NCBI RefSeq assembly: GCF_001659605.2
Contig: NC_035162.2
Location: 5,413,248-5,477,247, forward strand
Direction: 5' to 3'
Origin: Manihot esculenta
Lineage: Eukaryota; Streptophyta; Magnoliopsida; Malpighiales; Euphorbiaceae
Length of the DNA: 64,000 nucleotides
A program made the position numbers and the translations under genes. A model generated the notes under the pieces. The model worked only from the letters and a program-made list of their open reading frames with translations, was not told where the DNA came from and did no database searches. Shown in pieces: positions 47,860-59,240 of the stretch (its first letter is position 1; each line of letters starts with the position of its first letter).

Positions 47860-50800
47860 TCAAAACAAATATGGATACTGCTGGAGCATAGACTCACGCG
47901 TCTCCCATGTGCACTCTTCTAGATTATGGTGGTTCCATAAAACTTTCACCATCGAAATCTCCTTGTTCCTTAGCTGTCTGATCTGCGTGTCCAGAATCCG
48001 CACTGGCTGCTCTATATAGGTGAGATCTGTATGAATCTCCACCTCAGGCTCACTCAGAACCTGATTCGGATCTGACACAAACTGTCGTAGCATAGAAACA
48101 TGAAATACCGGGTGAATCCTCTCCATAGAAGCAGGTAAATCCAGCTTATAAGACACATTTCCGATCCTCTGCAACACTTCAAAGGGTCCAATGTACCGTG
48201 GAGCTAATTTACCTTTCTTCCCAAAACGAACCACTCCTTTCATTGGAGACACTTTCAGCAATACCCAATTACCCTCTTGAAACTCCAACTGCTTTCTGCG
48301 CACGTCTGCATAACTTTTCTGTCTACTCTGAGCTGTTCTGATTCTCTCTCTGATCATGGGCACCATTCTACTGGTAATGTCTACTAACTCTGGCCCTGCA
48401 AGAGCCTTCTCTCCTACCTCTTCCCAGCAAACAGGGGATCTGCACTTCCTCCCATATAATGCTTCATAAGGAGCCATCCCAATGCTAGCATGATGACTGT
48501 TATTGTAGGCAAATTCCACCAAAGGTAGATGCTGCCTCCAAGAACCGCCAAAGTCTAACACACAAAGGCGAAGCATATCCTCTATGGTCTGGATGGTCCT
48601 TTCTGACTGTCCATCAGTCTGTGGGTGGAAAGCAGTACTAAAATCCAATCTCGTGCCCATTGCACTTTGCAGACTCCGCCAAAAGCGGGAGGTAAACTGA
48701 GGTCCTCTGTCTGAAACTATAGATACTGGAACTCCATGTAATCTCACTATCTCATCCAGATAGACCTGTGCCAACTTATCCACAGAATAGTTACTCCGTA
48801 CTGGAAGAAAATGAGCAGATTTCGTGAGTCTGTCCACAATCACCCATATCGAGTCTATCCTGTTGGACGCTACTGGTAAACCCACTACAAAATCCATGGC
48901 TATGTTCTCCCATTTCCATTCTGGAATTGGTAATGGGTTAAGCATTCCGGCTGGTTTCTGATGCTCTAATTTCACCCTCTGACAAACCTCACAGGCTGTC
49001 ACGAACTGCGCCACTTCCTTCTTCATGGCTGGCCACCAATAAACCCTTTTCAGATCCTGATACATCTTGGTAGCTCCTGGGTGAACACTATACTTCGCAT
49101 TATGAGCTTCCCTCATAATGTCTTCCTTCACACTGCCCCTATCTGGTACACAAAGTCGACTCCCATAGCGAAGGATCCCTTTGCTGTCAAATCTGAACTC
49201 GACACTATTGCCTGACTGAACAGTTCTGGCAATTTTCATCAACTCAGGGTCCTCATGCTGTCTCTGAGCTATCTGCTCCAGAAACACAGGTGTCACCCTC
49301 ATCTGTGCTATCAACGCACCTGTACCAGACAACTCTAGCTGTAATCCCTCGTCAAAGAGCTTATAAAGTTCCATCACAACTGGTCTCCGCTCTGCTGCTA
49401 TATGGGATAAACTGCCTAGTGACTTCCGGCTTAGGGCGTCTGCGACAACATTCGCCTTACCCGGATGATACTGGATCTTACAATCATAATCACTGAGCAA
49501 TTCGACCCATCTTCTTTGCCGCAAATTCAGCTCTCTCTGACTTAAGATGTACTGTAAACTCTTGTGATCAGTGAAGATCTCGCATTTAACCCCGTAGAGG
49601 TAATGCCGCCACATCTTAAGTGCAAAGATAACTGCTGCCATCTCGAGGTCATGGGTAGGGTAATTCAACTCGTGCTTCTTCAACTGTCTAGAAGCATAAG
49701 CGATTACTCTATCACTCTGCATCAATACACAACCCAAGCCCACTCGAGATGCATCGCAGAACACTGTGAAATCCTCATGACTGACAGGCAGAGCTAACAC
49801 TGGTGCTGTTGTCAATCTCCTCTTGAGCTCTTCAAAGCTCTCTTCACACTGGTCTGACCAGATAAACTTCTGGTTCTTCTGAGTCAATTTGGTCATTGGA
49901 GCTGCTATCTTTGAGAAGTTCTGAACGAACCTCCTGTAGTAACCTGCCAGTCCCAGAAAGCTTTTAATCTCAGTCACTGTCGTGGGTCTGGGCCAGTTAG
50001 CTACAGCCTCTATCTTCTTGGGGTCAATACCCTCTGCTGATACTACATGTCCCAAGAAGGCAATGCTCCGTAACCAAAACTCACACTTTGAGAACTTGGC
50101 ATATAAACCATGCTCTCTCAGTGTCTGCAACACTATCCTCAGATGCTGGGCATGCTCCTCTGCATCTCTGGAATACACTAAGATATCATCGATAAACACA
50201 ATGACAAAGTGATCCAGAAACTCACTGAATACCCTGTTCATGAGATCCATAAATGCTGCAGGGGCGTTAGTCAACCCGAACGGCATCACTAAGAACTCAT
50301 AATGCCCATATCTGGTCCGAAAAGCTGTCTTAGGCACATCTGCCTCTCTGACTCTCAACTGATGATACCCAGATCTCAGATCTATTTTCGAGAAACAACC
50401 TGCTCCAGCTAGCTGGTCAAATAGATCATCAATCCTAGGTAGAGGATACCTATTCTTGATAGTGACCTTGTTCAACTGTGTGTAGTCGATACAAAGTCTG
50501 AGGGATCCATCCTTCTTTCTGACAAAGAGCACTGGAGCACCCCAAGGTGAGGTACTAGGGCGGATGAAACCCTTATCTACCAAGTCCTGCAACTGTTCTT
50601 TCAACTCTGATAACTCCGCTGGCGCCATCCTGTAGGGAGGAATAGAGATAGGTCTAGTACCTGGCAGTAATTCAATTTCAAACCCTATCTCCCTATCAGG
50701 TGGTAGTCCTGGCAAATCGTCTGGGAACACATCGAGAAACTCTCGAACTACTGGTACTGTGGCTGGTTCCCTCACCTGACTGTCTAGCTCTCTCACATGA

Positions 50801-50901
50801 GCTAGAAACCCCTGACAACCCCTCCTAAGCAAACGACGAGCCTGAAGGGCTGAAATCATACCTCTGGGTGTACCTCTCCTGTCTCCTCTGAAGACACACT
50901 C
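47860..50901 (-). CDS. Gypsy pol: RT, RNase H, integrase, chromodomain (3' part, open)
   Basis: The frame is open from the nested LTR border (50901) to the stop at 47860, about a thousand residues. RT carries FIDDILVY (near 50190). RNase H has DASRVGLGC and TDHKSLQY, the integrase zinc finger and the DDE positions ([22 protein letters not shown]) are present, and a C-terminal chromodomain ([16 protein letters not shown]) could target heterochromatin. The RT block-2 motif is IDYTQLNK where the other copies have IDYRQLNK. No other lesion was seen, but the part is cut off from gag and protease by the nested LTR, so the full polyprotein cannot be made from this copy. Confidence 0.9.
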   Translation of the reverse strand, partial: ECVFRGDRRGTPRGMISALQARRLLRRGCQGFLAHVRELDSQVREPATVPVVREFLDVFPDDLPGLPPDREIGFEIELLPGTRPISIPPYRMAPAELSELKEQLQDLVDKGFIRPSTSPWGAPVLFVRKKDGSLRLCIDYTQLNKVTIKNRYPLPRIDDLFDQLAGAGCFSKIDLRSGYHQLRVREADVPKTAFRTRYGHYEFLVMPFGLTNAPAAFMDLMNRVFSEFLDHFVIVFIDDILVYSRDAEEHAQHLRIVLQTLREHGLYAKFSKCEFWLRSIAFLGHVVSAEGIDPKKIEAVANWPRPTTVTEIKSFLGLAGYYRRFVQNFSKIAAPMTKLTQKNQKFIWSDQCEESFEELKRRLTTAPVLALPVSHEDFTVFCDASRVGLGCVLMQSDRVIAYASRQLKKHELNYPTHDLEMAAVIFALKMWRHYLYGVKCEIFTDHKSLQYILSQRELNLRQRRWVELLSDYDCKIQYHPGKANVVADALSRKSLGSLSHIAAERRPVVMELYKLFDEGLQLELSGTGALIAQMRVTPVFLEQIAQRQHEDPELMKIARTVQSGNSVEFRFDSKGILRYGSRLCVPDRGSVKEDIMREAHNAKYSVHPGATKMYQDLKRVYWWPAMKKEVAQFVTACEVCQRVKLEHQKPAGMLNPLPIPEWKWENIAMDFVVGLPVASNRIDSIWVIVDRLTKSAHFLPVRSNYSVDKLAQVYLDEIVRLHGVPVSIVSDRGPQFTSRFWRSLQSAMGTRLDFSTAFHPQTDGQSERTIQTIEDMLRLCVLDFGGSWRQHLPLVEFAYNNSHHASIGMAPYEALYGRKCRSPVCWEEVGEKALAGPELVDITSRMVPMIRERIRTAQSRQKSYADVRRKQLEFQEGNWVLLKVSPMKGVVRFGKKGKLAPRYIGPFEVLQRIGNVSYKLDLPASMERIHPVFHVSMLRQFVSDPNQVLSEPEVEIHTDLTYIEQPVRILDTQIRQLRNKEISMVKVLWNHHNLEECTWETRESMLQQYPYLF

Positions 50902-53622
50902 TGTAACAGCCCGGAAACCGGTACCCCTCTTGTAACGGCCCCAAACTGCTCGGCACTAGGATCCAGATCGGCTTAAGGCCGCCGGGACCAGTAGTAAGCC
51001 TCTATACATCCTGAACTCTAGGTATCATCCCGTGCATGATCAAGCTTTTCATAAAACTTAAGGCTTTCCATATCCCAGGCTTACCCTGAGTATGGCCTAA
51101 AACTGAAAACTGTTCTTATAACTTTACCAAGCTTAACTTTGTGCATGCTCTTACTCATACCTTATCCCTACTCTGGAGTCCATAAAGGCTGCTCCAATGG
51201 AGAATCATTAAGCTTGGCCAACATGAAAACGTTTCATAAAACCATGCCTGCTTTGGGTCAAGGGATTGGAACCCTTTCTTCCCTCACGGGCCATTCAAAA
51301 CTCATAACATTAAAACATTTTCTTAAGATCATGCAAAACAAAAAGGGATTAACCAACACTAGGCAAAGCACAATTCTATACATCTCATGCTACATCACAT
51401 GGCATATCTATACTTTTCTTAACTTGGCTCTATCTCTTTATAACATATCATCTCTTTAGCAACTTTCTTACATAACTATCACTATCTCCATGAACATATG
51501 CATACAAGCATCTCTTATACATAAACAAAACACAACTAAGCTATGCTATTACAACCAAACATGGCAACCCATGCTTGAACCTCTTCTATCCCATAGCTTA
51601 CTCTGACTGAACTCTGGCTTGACATACTCTGGCCCTGCAAAACTGGGGTTAAGGGAATGGGGTGAGCTACAAGAGCCCAGTGAGTAGAAACAGAGAAAAA
51701 CATTTGATTTAGTTCCTCCATTTTTAAGTATATTATTATAAAGACATTTTATTCAATTCAATTATTTTCTTATTCATGCATTCGTGAAATGCGTCATAAC
51801 ACAGAGAAATCACATCATCTTGTCCGTCTCGGGGCTCATGCAATAATTATTCCCCACGGACCCTGGTTTCTGAGAGTCTGTCTGTTTGCATGCATCTTTC
51901 CTCTCAGAGGATGGACATGACATCAAAAATCCCTCTGTCGATGCCCGGCTCCCCCATAGGAGCTCACAAAGGCCTGTAACATACATGACATGGTGTCTGG
52001 TCCACAGAGAGCTCACATGGGCTTTCCTACATGTACTTGTCCGGCTCTCAAAGGACTAAGACAAGACTCGTGACAGATATGGGCTATCGAAGTCGCCTCG
52101 GTCCACCCTACCTCAGCATCAACATCAATTAATGCAATGCATCACCTTCGTGAAACTAGTGCAATCATCCTATCACATATAAACATGATGCATGCATATG
52201 CTTTAGGCATTTGAATTCTTTAAAATAAAAGATGCATTAAACATTGGATTTTCTTAAAGTAAAAGATTGAGTTAGTTCTACTCACCTGAAGCCTCTGCTC
52301 AACAAACTCAGGGTCAACTAGCACTGAAGCTAGACACCTCTCCTCAGGTCCACTCCTACACAGATGGACTCACATGAGGTACTAAACACATGCTAACAAC
52401 TCATAAGCAACTCCCCAAAAACCCCTCTAAACATCACTGAAACATGCATAGAAAACAGCCATGAAAAGGCTGGACAGGCACTTTCGGCGGCACCTTCGGC
52501 GGCCGAAAGTCTCCTCCAGAGACGAAACTCGGGTAGGTTCGGCGGCACCTTCGGCGGCCGAACCCTCTCTCCAGAGACGAAAGTCAGGCACTTTCGGCGG
52601 CCGAACATTTCCTTCGGCGGCCGAAAGTCTGCTTTCAAGCCACAACTCAACTTTCGGGGGCAAGGTTAGGCGGCCAAACCATGCATCCAACGGCACGTTC
52701 GGCGGCCGAAACCACCTTCGGCGGCCGAACCTGAGTTCATCAGAACTCAGCCTTCGTGCATACCAGCCTCCTAAACCTCACAAAACAACCCCAAACCTCA
52801 CATACTCTCTCCCAAGCATGCATACACACTCCCACAAGCAAAGAGAGCAAAGAAACTAACTTAAACTCCTCAACACATCATCACATAACATACATTGGGC
52901 ATAAAACCCACATAAACCCTTAACATGCATATCTACCCATTCTAACATAAAACCTTCATAAAACTTACTTAAAACTTCATGAAAACTCAAGGGAAACCAA
53001 GATCTACACTTACCTCTTGAAGATCGAGGGTTGGTGCGATCCCTAACTCGGAGGTGTGGAGAATCCAAGCTCCAAAAGCTCCAAGCTCCCAAAACTCCGT
53101 TTAAGCTTTAAAACTTCAAACCAAGGGTAGATCTTATGAAAACTTGAAGGATTTTGAAGAGAAGACACACAAGCAACCAAGGGAGGGCAGAAACTCACCT
53201 GAGTTCGAGAATGGGGAGAAAACTCGCCCATTTCCGATCTGAGGGCCTTTATAGGTGGCCTGGTCAAAGACCTTCGGCAGCCTAACGTGCCCCCTAAACT
53301 CATGCATGTTCGGCGGCCGAACCTCACTTTCGGCGGCCGAACCTTGGCTTGCTCCCACAAGACTTTCGGAGGCCAAAGGCGCTCCCGAAGCCTTCACATG
53401 TTCGGCGGCCGAACTTCACTTTCGGCGGTCGAACCTGGCAAACGCCTCCTTGGTCTTTTCTCTTCAAAAACTCAACTCTTTTCTATTTAAAACCATAAAA
53501 CACTTAAAAACATTTTAGAAAACCTTTTCCTTTACCCTTGCTCTACCCCCCAAAGAGGATCCGACACCCGAGATTCCACCGGACGGTAGGAATTTCGATG
53601 TCTGAACGAGCGGGGTCTTACA
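50902..53622 (-). mobile_element. Solo LTR of a related Gypsy family inside pol (2721 bp)
   Basis: It begins TGTAACAGCCCGG and ends GGGGTCTTACA on the plus strand. It interrupts the gag-pol frame between protease and RT, as shown by comparison with the uninterrupted copy at 63540-63600. Only two bases (TC) appear duplicated at the junctions, not the usual five. Palindrome clusters lie at about 52480-52735 and 53270-53440. The terminal block GGCTTAAGGCCGCC (about 50970) is shared with the other Gypsy families. No internal region or second LTR is present. Confidence 0.85.
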
Positions 53623-55514
53623 TCTGACCCATCCTGGTCTCTGAGACTCACTAACTTCTCTCGACAGTCCAACGTAGCACCATATGCAGATAGCCAATCC
53701 ATCCCTAGAATGACATCAAAATCTGTCAAGTCTAGAACCACAAGGTCAGCTGGAAGGCATCTACCCTCTATGAATACTGGATTGAAACGACAGACTGACG
53801 CTGCCACTGATGGGTCACATCTAGGTCCACTGACCCAGAGAGGATACTCTAACTCAGAACTGATCAAACCCAATCGCTCTATGGCTCTCGAAGCAATAAA
53901 GGAATGAGAAGCACCTGGGTCCATCAAAGCATACACATCTGAGCACCCAATGATGAGATTACCTGACACCACTGTGTTCGACGTGTTAGCCTCCTCCTGT
54001 GTCACTGTGAAAATCCGTGCTGGGGCTACCGGATTTCCACCTCGGGAACCTGCTGCTGAAGTAGAGGCTACCCCTCTCCCTCTACCTCTGCCACTAGTCT
54101 GAGGCATGACTGGAGCTGCTGGCCGTACAACTGGCTGTACCACACTGCCAGAACTCATCTGCTGGGATGGTGCAAAAGTCATCTGCGGACAATCCCGAGC
54201 AATATGCCCTTCCTGTCCACAGCGAAAACAAGCTGAAGATCCCAACCGACAAACTCCTCCATGTGGTTTTCCGCATCGTCTGCAGACTGGAGCTGTGCCA
54301 GAGCTTGAGCCACTACCTATTCCCAGACCTGACTTGACTTTACTCCAGAACCCTTTCCTTGTTCCTCTCACTCTATCCCATCTCTTATTGCCTGTCGAAC
54401 CTGAACTGGGGGCCTTAGCACCCGAAGCCTGTGCCTGTGACTGTTTCTGACTCTTAGCACTAGCTTCCATCTTCCTAGCTGCATCTATAATAGAGTGAAA
54501 ACTCTCCTTTTCTGCTGGAAGGATCAAAGAAGAATACCTGGGATGAAGTCTCATGGTATATCTCCTTGCCTTCTTCTGATCAGTATCATAGGCCTGTCCC
54601 ACGTACTGAAGCAGATCTAAGAACTTATCTGTGAACTCATCAACAGTCATCTCATCTGTTTGTCTCAACTGTTCAAACTCAATTATCTTCATCTCTCTGG
54701 AACTGTCAGGAAAAGCCCACCCTGCAAACTCATTGGCGAACTCTCCCCATGACATGCTGTCCATTCTAGGCTCCACATAATTCTTAAACCATTCTCTGGC
54801 TTTCCTGCATTTTAATGTGAAACCTGCCATCTCAATGGCTCTCCTATCATCTGCTCCCAATTCGCTGGTAATCATCCTAACTGCTCTGAGGTAATCAAAT
54901 GGATCATCTCCCGTGTTGTATTTAGGAGCATCCAATTTCAAGTACTCCGTCATTTGGACTTTACCTCCAGATGAGCTAGGTTCATGTCTGTCAACAACAG
55001 GGGCTACTGGTTCTGGTGGTAGTACTGGTTCATTTGGTTCTAGGTGTGCTGCACTTGGATGGGTAGGGGAAGATGGATACATAGGATATGGTGGATATGA
55101 TGGGTAATAATGAGGATATGGCATATATGGCATGTATGTAGGATATGGGTCAAATCGAGAGTACTCCGACATCCCCTCCATCGGATACTCTGGCTCCGGA
55201 AACAAGGATGGATAACCAAAACCTGAGGTCTGAGCACCTCCCTGCGACTCTCCCATACCTTCCTCAAAACTGCCTATACCCATGCTGTCATCTCCAGACT
55301 GATCAATCTCCATAGCTTCCCTCCTTTCCTCTGAGCTTTCTCCCCTCACTGTTCCTCTTCTGCTCTCGTCGACAGACCTTCTAGGGTCTATTGACGTACC
55401 TTCCCTGCTAGATCTCTGAGACCTTGCCCGTGGCAATGCAGGAGGACGAGCAGCTGGTCTCTCATTCTCTGGTGGGACTCCAGTCAATCGAGCTGATCGA
55501 CGAGTTCCTCGCAT
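53623..55514 (-). CDS. Gypsy gag and protease (5' part of gag-pol, open up to the nested LTR)
   Basis: The start is MRGTRRSARL at 55514, shared by all three Gypsy copies; the frame is open upstream to 55574. An Arg/Ser-rich N-terminus and a Tyr/Pro-rich segment are followed by the capsid region (about residues 205-350), two zinc knuckles (CRRCGKPHGGVC, CFRCGQEGHIARDC) and protease with MDPGASHSF and ILGMDWL. Coding sequence breaks at the nested LTR border; the open frame continues about 30 codons into the LTR as foreign residues. Both knuckles are intact, unlike those of the left element. Confidence 0.9.
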
Positions 55515-55720
55515 CTTTATTCTGGAAACACAACATATAACATACCACTTTAGCACATAAACATCACATATCAATCATACACAGACAATACTCATGGCAT
55601 AGCATAGCAAATAGGACTCAAGACCCTATCCTAGTGGACATGATTTCCTATTGTGCTTGACCACTACTAACCTGTCTGAGCCCAACACTGTCTCTATAGG
55701 TCCGATCATGTGAACCTAGG

Positions 55721-55732
55721 GCTCTGATACCA
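55721..55732 (-). other. Primer-binding site of the young Gypsy element
   Basis: The minus strand reads TGGTATCAGAGC, complementary to initiator tRNA-Met, three bases from the 5' LTR. Confidence 0.9.
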
Positions 55733-55735
55733 ATC

Positions 55736-57880
55736 TGTAACGACCCCAAAAAGGACCGTCACCGGCGCTAGGATTCAGGTCGGCTTAAGGCCGCCAGAAC
55801 CCGTAGCAAGCCTGCAATATTCTCTATGTACCTGTAAACCTCATACATGATCATACATTTTCAGTGAAAATAAAACTCTATTCTGAACCAAGGCTTAACC
55901 TGTGCATGCACTATCTCTGTACTCTGTACTCATGTACTCTGAACTCTGTATCCCTGACTAGAGCTTGCTCTAGATGGGTTAATTCATACCTGTTAAGCCT
56001 GGTTTTCACATACAGGAAAACATATATACATATACAGATCATGTACAAAACATACATCACTAGGTCAAGCAACAACTATTACATCTTTTTCATATTACAT
56101 GTCCACTCTACGCTATTACATATTTCCTGTACTCTGCTGGACTGTCCCTGTACACTGTACACTGAACCTGCAAAACTGGGGTTAAGGGAGTGGGATGAGC
56201 TCTATCGCCCAGTGAGTAGAACAGTAAAACATCTCAGTAAAATATGATCTCATGGAATGCGCCATAACACAGACAAGCCACATCAAGAGTAAACCTGTCA
56301 CCACATAGTCCCAGTAACTCTGTGCCAGGGCGTAGAATCGAGCACCTGGTCTTCCTGTCATATATGTATATGTGTATATAACACCTGTGAACTTACCATT
56401 GCCAGGGCGTAGTCAAAGGCTCCTGGACTTCACTATATACCTGCCAGGGCGTAGTCAAAGGCTCCTGGTCTTTGCTATACGTGCCAGGGCGTAGTCAAAG
56501 GCTCCTGGACTTCCTGTCTGAGACTATTGGATCATTCAGCATTCACTCACATCACCAAATAAGAATGCAATGCAACATAGTCGTGAATACTAATGCACTC
56601 AACCTATGGCATAAACATGATGCATGAGATATGCTAAAAATAGGTTGTGGTTCAATTAAAAGTCATAAGTTGAGTTCCACTCACCTCTGGCTATCTGGAC
56701 TGACTGACTCTGCAGGTTTACCTCTGGAGCAGTACTCACTGCTGCTCTCTCTGGTTCCTCTGGTCTGTAACACATAAAGATTCAAATGAGGGACCAGACT
56801 AACTTATCAATACCTCTATTACATTCCCCAAGAATCCCCTGAAACTCACTTAACTAGCCATGCAAAACATGCAAAAGAAAAGCTGGACAGAACACTTTCG
56901 GCGGCAGGTTCGGCGGCCGAATGTCCTTTCCAGCGACGAAACTCAAGCACCTTCGGCGGCACCTTCGGCGGCCGAATCCCCCAAACAGAGCCGAACATGC
57001 AAAACTTGCGGGGGCAAGCTGTGGCAGCCTAAGCTACCATGCAAGAGGTTCGGCGGCCGAATGAACCTTCGGCTGCCGAACCTGAGTTCATCCAGAACTC
57101 AGCCCGACGGCAAACCAAGCTCCTCCTTCTCTTCAACATCTCCAAACATGCATAATCAACTCCTCAACACTCATATACATATACGTATATGGTCACAGGG
57201 GTCCAAAACTAGCTAATAACCCCAAATAACAAATCAAACATAACACATAAACATAGAGACATGCATAAATCATCAAAAACTACCATGAATAACCTAAGCA
57301 TGCTTCTCCTTCCTTTCACTCTTCAGAAAATATATAAACAGGGTCTAAAACTGCCCTTACCTCTGGAAACAGGAAGATACACACACTGAACAAAGGAAAA
57401 ACAGATCAACCTCTCTTCCACTTTCAAACTCTCAAAGCGTAACGTTTCTTTCTCTCAACTCTCACCACCTTTGCAAGCACCTCAAACTGCTGTAAGAACA
57501 ACCAAAAACATGTACAGAGGAGTCATAAGAGACGTGGTCATTCCATGGCAAGAATCTGAGGCCAACACTTGTCAAAACAAACATGACTCAGCTCACTAGC
57601 CAACTCATCGTCGGCTGCCCAATCACAGGCAAGACCATGCAACATTCGGAGGCCGAACTTCCCTTCGGAAGCCAAACACTTTCGGCGGCCGAACTTACTT
57701 TCGGCGGCCGAACTTGGCTCAACTGCCTTAGGTCATTTCAACTCAAAACTCACTTCCCTTAACCTTAAAACATCTCATAACCCTTAGACAACACCACTCC
57801 TACCCTTATATAGAATCCCAACACCCCGGATTCCACCAGACATTAGGAATTCCGGTGCCGGATTCTAGCCGGGTGTTACA
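55736..57880 (-). mobile_element. 5' LTR of the young Gypsy element
   Basis: It is a near-identical copy of 45637-47781. As the 5' LTR it should hold the promoter for minus-strand transcription, but no TATA element is assigned. Confidence 0.95.
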
Positions 57881-58069
57881 TCGTGATTGACCATTACCGG
57901 AGTATCGACTGGTTTGCAATCTATCATTCCTGTTTCAGTTAACAGATCAAGAATGTACTTTCTCTGTGATATTAGAATTCCCTGGTTTGATCTGAGAACT
58001 TCGATTCCAAGAAAATATTTTAGCATCCCCAGGTCTTTCATCTCAAATTCTTGGAATAAGTTGTCCCTT
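57881..58069 (-). pseudogene. Copia RT fragment, continuation of the element at 44583-45636
   Basis: The minus strand encodes NLFQEFEMKDLGMLKYFLGI and then EVLRSNQGILISQRKYILDL, the RT segment that precedes the part at 45636. Frame and target duplication agree that both are one Copia copy split by the young Gypsy. The fragment ends at 58069 where the next Gypsy LTR starts; the flank CCCTT (58065-58069) would be that element's target duplication. Confidence 0.88.
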
Positions 58070-59076
58070 TGTAATATCCGGCTCGAGTCCGGCACCGGAA
58101 TTCCTATTGTCTGATGGAATCCAGGGTGCTGGGAGTCGAGAAAAAGGGTAGGAGTTTTGTTTGCTAAGTGTTATGATGTGTTTCAGTTTAAGGGAAATGA
58201 GTCTTGTGTTGAACTGACCTAAGGCAGTTGAGCCAAGTTCGGCCGCCGAAAGTAAGTTCGGCCGCCGAAAGTGTTTGGCTTCCGAAGGGAAGTTCGGCCT
58301 CCGAATGTTGCATGGTCTTGCCTGTGATTGGGCAGCCGACGATGAGTTGGCTAGTGAGCTGAGTCATGTTTGTTGTGACAAGTGTTGGCCTCAGATTCTT
58401 GCCATGGAATGACCACGTCTCTTATGACTCATCTGTACATGTTTTTGATCATGCTTACAGCAGTTTGAGGTACTTGCAAAGGTGGTGAGAGTTGAGAGAA
58501 AGAAACGTTACGCTTTGAGAGTTTGAAAGTGGAAGAGAGGTTGATCTGTTTTTCCTTTGTTCAGTGTGTGTATCTTCCTGTTTCCAGAGGTAAGGGCAGT
58601 TTTAGACCCTGTGTATATATGTTTTGAAGAGTGAAAGGAAGGAGAAGCATGCTTAGGTTATTCATGGTAGTTTTGATGATTTATGCATGTCTCTATGTTT
58701 ATGTGTTCTGTTTGATTTGGTATTTGGGGTTATTAGCTAAGTTTTGGACCCCTGTGACCATATACGTATATGTATATGAGTGTTGAGGAGTTGCTTATGC
58801 ATGTTTGGAGATGTTGAAGAGAAGGAGGAGCTTGGTTTGCCGTCGGGCTGAGTTCTGGATGAACTCAGGTTCGGCAGCCGAAGGTTCATTCGGCCGCCGA
58901 ACCTCTTGCATGGTGGCTTTGGCTGCCACAGCTTGCCCCGTGAGGTTTGCATGTTCGGCTCTGTTTGGGGACTTCGGCCGCCGAAGGTACCGCCGAAGGT
59001 TAGAGACTTTCGTCTCTGGAATATGTTTTGGCCCCCGAAACTTGCCCCCGAAAGGGTTCGGCCGCCGAAGCTTGAG
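58070..59076 (+). mobile_element. Truncated LTR, first copy
   Basis: It begins TGTAATATCCGGC and matches 59241-60238 almost exactly, with an extra GGTACCGCCGAA-type unit near 58985. It breaks off after CGAAGCTTGAGATT, where the full copy continues with another palindrome. Confidence 0.85.
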
Positions 59077-59240
59077 ATTATTGTTTTGAGGTTACATGGA
59101 GTTCCAGTATCTGGATGAGATAGTGAGATTACATGGAGTTCCAGTATCCATATTTGTTTTGAGGTTCGTTTCCTCCTTTTGTTGTGATTATTGTTTCTTT
59201 TAGGAACCTTCGAGGACGAATGTTCTTAAGGAGGGGAGAA
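59077..59240 (+). other. Scrambled remnant of pol and 3' internal region
   Basis: A segment of the integrase gene (GAGATTACATGGAGTTCCAG) appears twice, interleaved with the sequence that follows the pol stop codon (TTTGTTTTGAGGTT). The polypurine tract AAGGAGGGGAGAA (59228-59240) then abuts the next LTR. Junctions show short shared sequences such as CAGTATC. Confidence 0.8.

Larger units (their letters stand above)
45637..57880 (-). mobile_element. Young full-length Tekay-like Gypsy element with a nested solo LTR
   Basis: Both LTRs are 2145 bp (45637-47781 and 55736-57880) and differ, by eye, at only three sites (near 46474, 46610 and 47760). Perfect 5-bp target duplications TCGTG flank it (45632-45636 and 57881-57885), and removing the insertion restores the Copia reading frame. 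Gag-pol is open on both sides of a foreign LTR at 50902-53622. Without that insertion the element is 9523 bp. Confidence 0.95.

Noticed and set aside
51139..51459. Frame inside the solo LTR as a gene
   Set aside because: It lies wholly inside LTR sequence and shows no recognisable domain.
57865..58095. Independent small gene
   Set aside because: It is a Copia RT fragment whose two ends run into Gypsy LTR sequence.
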